Shown in pieces: positions 45,057 to 52,270 of a stretch of DNA of 64,000 nt (positions within the stretch are counted from its first letter, which is position 1; the number at the start of each line of letters is the position of its first letter). Below the pieces are notes generated by a model. It had not been told where the DNA came from, ran no database searches, and saw only the letters and a list, made by a program, of their open reading frames with translations. Made by a program: the position numbers and the translations under genes. Origin of the DNA: JAWKUK01 sp041398605 (GTDB taxonomy: Bacteria > Planctomycetota > UBA1135 > GCA-002686595); NCBI GenBank assembly GCA_041398605.1, contig JAWKUK010000025.1, positions 1 through 64,000 of the forward strand. The letters are read 5' to 3'.

Positions 45057-45892
45057 GGCTTCGAGCGCTCCACTCCGTGGAGCTGTCCGTCGGTCTCGGG
45101 GGGGCGGCCGAGGCGCCGCGCGATGTCGACGCCGAACCGCGCCGCGGTCACGAGCAGGATACCGCCGAGGAGCAGCTGACCGAGCCGCGCGACCCCGGGG
45201 ATGTGCACGAGCTCGACGCCCAGGACCCCGCCGACGAGCGCGCCGCCCGCGAACCACAGCGCCGGCCCTTTCTCGATCGCGCCCTCGCGGGCATAGAGCT
45301 GCAGCGAACGGGCGGCGTTCGGCACGGCCATCGCCAGCGACGCCGCGCGCGCCCCGAGCCCGCCGATGTCCGGCAGCAAGAAGAGGAGCCCGGGCACGAC
45401 GACGAGCCCGCCGCCGATCCCGAGCAGCGGCGCGATCGCGCCGGCCAAGAGCCCGAGCACGATGACCGACGCCACCTCGAGCGCCGCGAGCACATGCGCC
45501 CCGGGCGCGGGCTGGATCGGCCCCGCGGGCATCCACCACATGCGCGCGCCGACGAGCGACAAGGCGACGAGGAAGAGCCCCTTCAACGCGAGGTCCGGGA
45601 TGCGCTTCGACAGCTTGAAGCCGTACTTCGAGCCGACGAGCGCGCCGCCGATCAGCGGCAGAGCCACGCTCCACAGCAGCGCGCCGTCCGCGTGCACGAG
45701 CTCGGCGAGCGTCGCGGCGGTGCTCGTCGCGAAGACGAGCGCGAGGGACGTCGCGACGCTACGGCGCAGCGGGAGGCCGAACCCATAGTGCAGCAGCGGG
45801 ACCGCAAAGAGCCCGCCGCCGATGCCACAGACCGCCCCGACAACGGCGATCAGCGCGCCGGCGATGACGAGCCCCGCAGCGCGGGCCGTCAC
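45053..45892 (-). CDS. TauE/SafE family sulfite/anion exporter
   Basis: 279 aa integral membrane protein with about eight hydrophobic helices and the two family half-repeats: GAVCGIGGGLFAVPLLHYGFG (about 17-37) and APLLGIGGGLVVVPGLLFLLP (about 140-160). The family exports sulfite, sulfoacetate and other small organic anions; the substrate here is not predictable. GTG start at 45892 overlaps the hldE stop codon as GTGA. Confidence 0.88.
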   Translation of the reverse strand: MTARAAGLVIAGALIAVVGAVCGIGGGLFAVPLLHYGFGLPLRRSVATSLALVFATSTAATLAELVHADGALLWSVALPLIGGALVGSKYGFKLSKRIPDLALKGLFLVALSLVGARMWWMPAGPIQPAPGAHVLAALEVASVIVLGLLAGAIAPLLGIGGGLVVVPGLLFLLPDIGGLGARAASLAMAVPNAARSLQLYAREGAIEKGPALWFAGGALVGGVLGVELVHIPGVARLGQLLLGGILLVTAARFGVDIARRLGRPPETDGQLHGVERSKP

Positions 45893-47412
45893 TTGGGCGC
45901 CTCGTCCGGCGGGCATCCAGCCGCGCCCGCTGGCGCGTGGGAGGCTCGCGCAAGGATGTTGGACGTCGAGCGCCCCGCGAGGAACGGGGCCAAGACCACC
46001 TGCCCGCCGTGCGCCTCCACCCATTCGCGACCGACGACGACCTTGTCGGAATAGTCCTCGCCTTTGACGAGCACGTGCGGCGTCACCTGCTCGATGAGCG
46101 CGCGCGGCGTGTCCTCGCCGAACGGCACGACGCCGTCGACGACCTCGAGCGCCGCGAGCACGGTCATGCGATCGGCGAGCGAGTTGACGGGCCGCGTCGG
46201 CCCCTTGAGGCGGCGCACGCTCTCGTCGTCGTTCACGCCGACGATCAACAGGTCGCCGCGCGAGCGCGAGAACTTCAAGTACTCGACGTGGCCAGCGTGC
46301 AGCACGTCGAAGCAACCGTTCGTGAAGACGATGCGCCGACCATCGCGGCGCCAGCGCTCGACGGCGGCGCCGACCGAAGCGCGTGTCAGGACCTTGCCGG
46401 TGTGCGGCAGGTGCTCTTCGAGGCGATCGCGTAGCTCCGCGCGCGTCACCGACGCCGTTCCGAGGCGCCCGACGACGATGCCCGCCGCGTGATTGGCGAG
46501 CGACACCGAGACCGGCAGCGAGAGGCCCAGCGCGAGGTAGAGCGCCAGATGCGCGACGACCGTATCTCCCGCGCCGACGACGTCGAACACGGCGCGCGCT
46601 GCGGTGGGCACCCGGCCTTCCTGAAGCTCGCTCGGCGCCTCACCGGCGTCGTTCGTGCGGTAGTAGATACCGTCCGCGCCGAGGGTAATGACGATCAGGT
46701 CGAGCGCCGCGCGCCCGATGAGCTCGTCTGCCGCGCGGGGCAGCTCGTCGAAGCCCGCGATGCGCCGACCGAGCGCCGTCTCGGCCTCCTTGCGGTTCGG
46801 CGTGACGAGCGTCGCACCGCGATAACGCGTGAAGTCGGCGCCCTTGGGGTCGACGAGCACGGGGATGCCCTTTGCCCTCGCGGCGTCGATCGCGACGCGC
46901 AGAATGCGATCCGTGAGGTACCCCTTGCCGTAGTCCGACAGCACGACAGCGTCGGCCATGGCGATCGCTTCGGGCACCCGCCGCAAGGCCTGCTCGAGCG
47001 CAGCGCCGTCGAGCGGCCGAGAGTCTTCGTGATCGACGCGCAGCATCTGCTGCACGCCGCTCATCATGCGGGTCTTCTCGATCGTCGGCCGCGTCGGGTC
47101 GATGACGACGCCGAAGGCGCCGATGCCCGCGCCCTCGAGCATCTCGCGCATCGCGCGGCCGTGGCCATCGTCGCCCACGACGCCCAAGATGTCGACGTCG
47201 GCCTCCATCGCGCGCAAGTTGGCGGCGACGTTGCCCGCGCCGCCGAGGCGCAGCTCGAACGAGCGCGCGGTCAACACCGGGATCGGCGCCTCAGGCGAGA
47301 TCCGGGTCACGTCGCCCGTGATGTAGCGGTCGATGATGATGTCACCGATGATCGCGACGCGGGGCCGGCCGAGGCCAGCGAGCACGTCGCGCAGCTCGCG
47401 CGGGTCGATCAC
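45889..47412 (-). CDS. hldE: Bifunctional heptose 7-phosphate kinase / heptose 1-phosphate adenylyltransferase HldE
   Basis: 507 aa, two activities in ADP-heptose synthesis for the LPS inner core. Residues 1-330 are a PfkB/ribokinase-type sugar kinase (GDIIIDRYITGDVTRISPEA, LGGAGNVAANL, VFDVVGAGDTVVAHLALYLA with the catalytic Asp). Residues about 340-490 are the nucleotidyltransferase (FTNGCFDVLHAGHVEYL with HxGH; VPFGEDTPRALIEQV). A 20-residue tail follows. GTG start at 47412 overlaps the previous stop as GTGA. GmhA and GmhB are not in the window. Confidence 0.96.
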   Translation of the reverse strand: MIDPRELRDVLAGLGRPRVAIIGDIIIDRYITGDVTRISPEAPIPVLTARSFELRLGGAGNVAANLRAMEADVDILGVVGDDGHGRAMREMLEGAGIGAFGVVIDPTRPTIEKTRMMSGVQQMLRVDHEDSRPLDGAALEQALRRVPEAIAMADAVVLSDYGKGYLTDRILRVAIDAARAKGIPVLVDPKGADFTRYRGATLVTPNRKEAETALGRRIAGFDELPRAADELIGRAALDLIVITLGADGIYYRTNDAGEAPSELQEGRVPTAARAVFDVVGAGDTVVAHLALYLALGLSLPVSVSLANHAAGIVVGRLGTASVTRAELRDRLEEHLPHTGKVLTRASVGAAVERWRRDGRRIVFTNGCFDVLHAGHVEYLKFSRSRGDLLIVGVNDDESVRRLKGPTRPVNSLADRMTVLAALEVVDGVVPFGEDTPRALIEQVTPHVLVKGEDYSDKVVVGREWVEAHGGQVVLAPFLAGRSTSNILARASHAPAGAAGCPPDEAPK

Positions 47413-48413
47413 GCGGCACCTCCACGGTCGACGCGGCCGCCAGGCAGCTTCGACAGCACCGCCATGCGCAAGAGCGGCAGCAGCAGCTCATGCTGACCGA
47501 TGAGGGTGAGGCCCTTGCCGGGCGGGCGGCGGACGACGTTGGTCTCCGCGCGGTACTGACGGATCATGTCGAGGTTGGCGGTCGTCATTGCGGAGAGGTC
47601 GCGCCCGAGATTGAGCGCGACGCTGACAGCTTTCAGGAACACCTCGGGCAGCAGCACGGCTGCGCCGATGTTCAGCCACACGCCGCCCGAGTCGCCGCCG
47701 GCGTCGGCCCCGAGCTCCGAGACGACCTTGCAGACGTGCTGGAAGTCCGCGAGCGCGGCCGCGCCGAGGTCCGCCCCGTCGCAGGCGGGGTGCATGTGCA
47801 CGATGTCCGCGCCGATCGCGACGTGGCACGTGACCCCGAGGCCGAGGCGGACCGCCGTCGCGGGCACCGAGAGGTCGACGAAGGGCGCGTGGCGCTCGAC
47901 GAGCATGCGCCCGAGGCCGCGGCCGAAGCCCGCCACTTCGTCAGGTCCGGGGTGCGCGCCGCGGCGGGCGGCCTCGGCGATCCCGAGCCCCGTCTCGTCC
48001 GCGAAGCCGAACTTGCCGAGCGGCAGCTGCGTGTCGACGTTCTCGGACGTGCGCCCGATCGTGGCGATCTCGAAGTCGTGGATCGCGCCGGCCGAGTTGA
48101 GCGCGACGTGCGTGACGACGCCGCGCCGCATCAGGTCATTGACGAGCGGCGCGAGGCCGACCTTCAAGACGTGCGCGCCCATCGCCATGACGACGGGCTT
48201 CTTGGCCGCACACGCGGCGAGGATGCGCTCGACGAGCTGCTTGAAGTGTGTCCCCGCGTAGATGTCGGGGAGCGCATCGACAAACGCGTCGAAGCCCGGC
48301 ACGGGCTCCGGCACCTGGCAGAAGTCCTCGGTCGTGACGAGGCACGGCCGCGTCGCGAGCGGATACAGCTCGACCCCGCGCATGGCGGGGAACGGGTGGT
48401 GGTCGGCGGTCAT
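47409..48413 (-). CDS. Conserved protein of unknown function, deoxyhypusine-synthase-like (weak)
   Basis: 334 aa from ATG 48413. No signal peptide. The segments VVMAMGAHVLKVGLAPLVND, THVALNSAGAIHDFEIATIG, TSENVDTQLPLGKFGFADET and VGADIVHMHP-like GADIVHMHPACDGADLG give a Rossmann-type alternating pattern. The AGAIHDFE motif is reminiscent of deoxyhypusine synthase-like proteins, but bacteria have no hypusine and I cannot confirm the family. It lies between the LpxL-type acyltransferase and hldE and is GTGA-coupled to hldE. A role in heptose or lipid A metabolism is the natural inference. Several conserved His/Asp/Glu residues suggest an enzyme. Confidence 0.6.
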   Translation of the reverse strand: MTADHHPFPAMRGVELYPLATRPCLVTTEDFCQVPEPVPGFDAFVDALPDIYAGTHFKQLVERILAACAAKKPVVMAMGAHVLKVGLAPLVNDLMRRGVVTHVALNSAGAIHDFEIATIGRTSENVDTQLPLGKFGFADETGLGIAEAARRGAHPGPDEVAGFGRGLGRMLVERHAPFVDLSVPATAVRLGLGVTCHVAIGADIVHMHPACDGADLGAAALADFQHVCKVVSELGADAGGDSGGVWLNIGAAVLLPEVFLKAVSVALNLGRDLSAMTTANLDMIRQYRAETNVVRRPPGKGLTLIGQHELLLPLLRMAVLSKLPGGRVDRGGAA

Positions 48414-48459
48414 CCCTCGTCGTGTGTCCCTTCAGCGTCGCCCGCGGGCAGCGTCCCGC

Positions 48460-48513
48460 GCTGGTGGTCTTGCCCGCGCTAGTGGTCTTGCCCGCGCTGG
48501 TGGTCTTGCTTGT
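48460..48513. repeat. 18-bp tandem repeat across the stop codon of the acyltransferase
   Basis: Three units of GCTGGTGGTCTTGCCCGC on plus, the second with an A in place of a G and the third diverging at its end. On the minus strand the repeats encode QDHQRG, and the A in unit two creates the TAG stop. Confidence 0.85.
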
Positions 48514-49534
48514 ATCGGTCGTGCAGCCAGAAGTACTGCTCGGGTCGGTGGCGAATCAGCGCCTCGAGCTCATGGTTCACGAGCGCGGAGATCGCCTCCG
48601 GCGCGAGCCCCGCGAGCTCCTCGGGCCGGACCAGTCTCGTGAATCGCAGCTCGAACCTCCAGCCTGCGTCCCGTCGGGAATCGTCCGACCCGAGCCCGTA
48701 GCAGCCGTAGAAGACGATCGGCGCCGCCACGCGACGCAAGAGGACCCCTGCGCTCCTGTCGCAGGCCGCGCGCCGCCCAAAGAATGGGGCGTAGACGGGC
48801 TTCTGGCGCGGCCTGTGGTCCAGGAGGAGGCCCGCCACGCAGCCGGCCCGGAGCGCAGCCGGGACGACCTGCATCGCCCCGTTGCGCGGCACGAGGCGCA
48901 TGCCCTGCCGCTCGCGCATCCGCAGGACGTGGGCCGCGACGAAGTCGTTGCGCGGCGCCTTGCCGACGCCGTAACACGGCCGGCCGGTCACGGCGGCGAC
49001 GCCGGGCGGCGAGAGCTCCCAGTAGCCGATGTGCGCCGTCACGCACAGGAAGCCCCCCGGCCGCTGCATCAGCGCCTCCACTCCTGGCGCCATCCAAACG
49101 TCGTAGACGTCGCCGACGCGACGCCCGAGGACGTGCTCGCTGACGCCCTCGGCCGCGAGCGCGACCCGCAAGAGGTGCCGCCAGGCCTCCTCGACGAGCC
49201 GCTCGCGCGCCTCGTCGTCCAGGTCGGGCAGCGCTGTGCGGAGGAAGTCCCGCGCCGCGGCGGTGTGCCGCCGATCGAGCCGGCGCGCGGCGCCAGCGAC
49301 GGTGCGGACGAGCCCGCGCTGGAGCAGCGCCGGCAACGCGGTCGCCCCGCGCGTCGCGCCGCGCATCGCGAGATACTGCAGGCGATGCCAAGCGCTGCGC
49401 AGCTCCGGCTCCGCGAACGGCGGCGCCTCGACGGGCCAGTCGATCGCCGAGAAGTCGAGCGGGCGCGCGTCGTAGGCGTGCACGCGCTGCAGCGCGGCGG
49501 ACGCGCCGGCGTCGGTGGGCGCTGCGTCAGCCAT
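48479..49534 (-). CDS. Lipid A biosynthesis acyltransferase, LpxL/HtrB family
   Basis: 351 aa from ATG 49534. Belongs to the Kdo-lipid A late acyltransferase family: the H(X)4E catalytic motif is HIGYWE in CVTAHIGYWELSPPG, and later motifs appear as NGAMQVVPAALRAGCVAGLLLDHR and a C-terminal RHRPEQYFWLHDRYK (the usual P-E-Q-Y-x-W-x-H-R). Adds a secondary acyl chain to lipid A at the inner membrane. It overlaps lpxK by 8 nt. The C-terminal residues QDHQRGQDHQRGQDH come from an 18-bp tandem repeat and are not family sequence. Confidence 0.88.
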   Translation of the reverse strand: MADAAPTDAGASAALQRVHAYDARPLDFSAIDWPVEAPPFAEPELRSAWHRLQYLAMRGATRGATALPALLQRGLVRTVAGAARRLDRRHTAAARDFLRTALPDLDDEARERLVEEAWRHLLRVALAAEGVSEHVLGRRVGDVYDVWMAPGVEALMQRPGGFLCVTAHIGYWELSPPGVAAVTGRPCYGVGKAPRNDFVAAHVLRMRERQGMRLVPRNGAMQVVPAALRAGCVAGLLLDHRPRQKPVYAPFFGRRAACDRSAGVLLRRVAAPIVFYGCYGLGSDDSRRDAGWRFELRFTRLVRPEELAGLAPEAISALVNHELEALIRHRPEQYFWLHDRYKQDHQRGQDH

Positions 49535-50687
49535 GCAAGCCCTCGTGCAGTGCGCTTCGCTGGCGCCGGACGTCGGACTCAGGGAGCCCGTCGAGGAGCC
49601 GCTCGAGGGCGTCCTCCCCATGGGTGACACGGAGCGCGACGTCGAGCGCGAAGACCTGCAGCCCTGGCGCCGCGGCAGGCCAGGGCGACGGCGCCTGACC
49701 CGCGCAGCGCGCCGCGTCCTTGGCTGTGACGAGCACGGGCCGCGCCCCGAGCCCTGCGAGGTCGGCGGCCGTAAAGCGGTGGTGATCGGGGAAGCGCCGC
49801 TGCTCGCAGACGTCTGCCCCGAGCTCGCGGACGGTGCGCTCGAACGCGGCGGGGTTGCCGATGCCGCTGACGAGGTCGACCGCGCGCCCCCGCAGCCAGC
49901 TGAGGCTCGGATCGGGTCCCCCTCGCTCGGCCCCGACGATGCAGCGCAGGCCGGCGGGCGCATGGACAGCGCGGGCGATGGGGACGCCGGGCGCGAGCTC
50001 GCTGAGCTCGCGCTCGAGGGCGTCGAGCGCGCCCGCGCCCACTGCGTCGGAGCGCGTGATGACAAGCGCGTGCGCGCGCCGCAGCGCGGTCGCGGGCTCG
50101 CGCATGAGGCCGCGCGGCAAGAGGGCGCGCACCGGCGGCGCCGCGGGGTCCCCGGGCGGCGGCGCGAGGCCGAACGGGCGCGTGGCATCGACCAGCACGA
50201 GGTCGAGGTCGCGCGCGAGGCGGCGATGCTGGAAGCCGTCGTCGAGGACGATCACGTCCACCCGTTGCCCCTCGAGGGCCTGCGCCCCGCGCACGCGGTC
50301 CTTGTCCTCGACGTGCGGGACGTGGGGCAGGAGCTCAGCCAGCATGCGCGCTTCGTCGTTCGGGCCGCGCTCAGCGGCGCCGGCGCGGGAGCTCCGCGGC
50401 CGATAGCCGCGGCTCAGGATCCCCGCCCGCACGCCACGCGCCGCGAGCCGCTCGACGAGCCACGCAACGAAGGGGGTCTTGCCCGTGCCACCTGCGACCA
50501 AGTTCCCGACGCTGATGACGGGTGTGTCGACCGCGAGGACCGTCATCCAGCGGCGCGCGTAGAGCCACCCGCGCGCGCGCGCGACGACGCCGAAGAGCAA
50601 GGCGGGCGCGCGCAGCAACTCGACCGCTCCGCCGCGCGTCGCGAGGCGGTCCTCGACGCGGCGGGGAGAGCGCTCGGCGGCGGGCAC
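49527..50687 (-). CDS. lpxK: Tetraacyldisaccharide 4'-kinase LpxK
   Basis: 386 aa from GTG 50687; a TTG at 50717 would add 10 residues, and neither has a clear Shine-Dalgarno. Phosphorylates the 4' position of the lipid A precursor. The P-loop is GNLVAGGTGKTPFVAWLVE; family motifs VRAGILSRGYR, VIVLDDGFQHRRLARDLDLVLVD and the C-terminal RFPDHHRFTAADL are all visible. It overlaps the acyltransferase gene by 8 nt and follows rpoZ by 83 nt. Confidence 0.95.
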   Translation of the reverse strand: MPAAERSPRRVEDRLATRGGAVELLRAPALLFGVVARARGWLYARRWMTVLAVDTPVISVGNLVAGGTGKTPFVAWLVERLAARGVRAGILSRGYRPRSSRAGAAERGPNDEARMLAELLPHVPHVEDKDRVRGAQALEGQRVDVIVLDDGFQHRRLARDLDLVLVDATRPFGLAPPPGDPAAPPVRALLPRGLMREPATALRRAHALVITRSDAVGAGALDALERELSELAPGVPIARAVHAPAGLRCIVGAERGGPDPSLSWLRGRAVDLVSGIGNPAAFERTVRELGADVCEQRRFPDHHRFTAADLAGLGARPVLVTAKDAARCAGQAPSPWPAAAPGLQVFALDVALRVTHGEDALERLLDGLPESDVRRQRSALHEGLHG

Positions 50688-50770
50688 GGGGCGTGGAGCG
50701 CCCTCACGACGGCCCAAGGGCTCGGGGCCCAGGGACGCGACGGAAGCGGGCGCGCGGGGACTCGGCGCGA

Positions 50771-51019
50771 TCAGAAGTCCGAGTGCATCGACGACGCGGG
50801 CGGCGGCGCCTGGTTGGCGGCGTAGTCCTCGTCGGGGATCAGCTCGATGAGGCCACGTTCCATCTCGAGGAACGCGATCTTGATCGGGTTCGTCTCGCGC
50901 GTCTCGACCAACGGCGCGGCGCCGCGGATGAGCTCGCGCACGCGCTTTTGCAGGAGCGCGGTCTTGTGGAAGGATCCCTGGACGGACTGCTGAAGACGTT
51001 GCGGAAGGGTCAGGTCCAT
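50771..51019 (-). CDS. rpoZ: DNA-directed RNA polymerase omega subunit
   Basis: 82 aa from ATG 51019. The omega/Rpb6 core is recognisable as LLQKRVRELIRGAAPLVE, followed by NPIKIAFLEMERGLIELIPD, equivalent to the KPVxIALEEIxxGKI helix. It assists assembly of beta-prime into RNA polymerase. Here it heads an operon of lipid A and heptose genes instead of the usual gmk/dfp/spoT neighbours. Confidence 0.8.
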   Translation of the reverse strand: MDLTLPQRLQQSVQGSFHKTALLQKRVRELIRGAAPLVETRETNPIKIAFLEMERGLIELIPDEDYAANQAPPPASSMHSDF

Positions 51020-51271
51020 CGGGTCAGATTCCAGCTGCCGGTGCGTCCGGCGAAGGGGGGCTCGGCCACCGTGGCCGACGGGCGCTCAAAGAGCGCCCGG
51101 AGTGGATCGCGGCGCATGGAGCGGTGCGCAGACTGCGGTCGACCGACGGGCGCGTGAGCGCACATTTGGCCGCCGACTCCATGAACCGGGGAGTGTAGGC
51201 TGACGCCCCCGCCGTGCGCAAGCCCGCGGGCCTGCGATCGCTCCCGCACGGGCCGCCCCGAACCGCATCCT
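51020..51271. other. Divergent intergenic region rpoZ / lipoprotein
   Basis: 252 bp between divergent genes. It should contain the promoter of the rpoZ-lpxK operon. Open frames here are out-of-phase shadows and I see no clear promoter boxes. Confidence 0.35.
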
Positions 51272-52252
51272 ATGCACCGAATCGTCCTGGCGCTCACCGC
51301 AGCCCTCCTCGCGACTGGCTGCATCGCCCCCCGCCGCTCCGCTGGGAGCGGCATCCCCCCCACCCTGACGCGCGGCGAGGCCCCCCCGCCGCCGCCGGAG
51401 CGCGCGGCGTCGGAGGAGACCTCCTTCCTCGGCTGGGCCTGGGATCGACTGTTCGGCCCGGACCAGCCGGCCGCGGCGACCGCCGGGCGAGCGACGCTGG
51501 CCGACGGCGACGGAACGGGGCGCCCGGTGACCGCGGCCGCGACCCGCGCCCCCGGCTCAGGCACGGCGCCGCGCACGACGTACGGGCAGGACGGCGGCCT
51601 GAGCGGCGCCGCGACGAGCGGTCTGGACCGGGACGGTCACCCGCTGGACCCTGGCGACAGGCGCTGGGACGGCCGCGCCGGGTCGGCTGGCCCTGGTCGC
51701 CCCGTCGGCTTCGACCCTCAGGGTGACGGCCCCCGCTGGGAGGACACCCCCGCGTACGACTGGCGCATGGCGCGCTTTGCGATCACGCTCGAGGGCTCGC
51801 GCGCGATCCGCGGCGGCGCGCGACTGTGGGGCGCCGGGGTCTACGCCATCCCGTCCCGCGCCCCCGTGGGGGTCTACGTCAACGCGCGGCTCTCGAACAA
51901 CATCGACGAGGACCCCGACTTGACGGGCATCTTCGCCTTCAACGCGCAAGGCCACGACATCACCGCAGAGGGCACGGAAGCCTTCGTCGTCAACGTCGGC
52001 GCAGTCCGCGCGCTGAATGACTCGGTGAACCTCTTCGCCGGCGTCGGCTACGCGTCCACGGACACCTACGCGCAGCTCCACGACCCGAACGGGGTCTTCC
52101 TCGGCGGCGCGAACTACTACCAGCGCCGCAAAGAGGACACCGAGCTGAACTTGAACTTCGGCGCGCTGATCTTGGTGCAGCCGGTCGCCGTGACCGTGCA
52201 GTGGGACACCGCGCTCGAGGTCTTCACGTTCGGCTTGGGCGTTTCGTTCTGA
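51272..52252 (+). CDS. Lipoprotein with low-complexity linker and possible beta-barrel C-terminus
   Basis: 326 aa. Lipobox at residues 11-15 (ALLATGC) after a short signal MHRIVLALTAA. Residues 30-150 are Pro/Gly/Ala/Asp-rich low complexity. From about 165 (YDWRMARFAITLEGSRAIRG) the sequence alternates in short amphipathic strands (GVYAIPSRAPVGVYVNARLS, LNLFAGVGYASTDTY-like, NLNFGALILVQPVAVTVQWD) and ends in FTFGLGVSF with a terminal Phe, as outer-membrane barrels do. Unknown family; an outer-membrane location is inferred. ATG at 51272. Confidence 0.65.
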   Translation: MHRIVLALTAALLATGCIAPRRSAGSGIPPTLTRGEAPPPPPERAASEETSFLGWAWDRLFGPDQPAAATAGRATLADGDGTGRPVTAAATRAPGSGTAPRTTYGQDGGLSGAATSGLDRDGHPLDPGDRRWDGRAGSAGPGRPVGFDPQGDGPRWEDTPAYDWRMARFAITLEGSRAIRGGARLWGAGVYAIPSRAPVGVYVNARLSNNIDEDPDLTGIFAFNAQGHDITAEGTEAFVVNVGAVRALNDSVNLFAGVGYASTDTYAQLHDPNGVFLGGANYYQRRKEDTELNLNFGALILVQPVAVTVQWDTALEVFTFGLGVSF

Positions 52253-52270
52253 GCGCGCGGCGCCGCGAGC

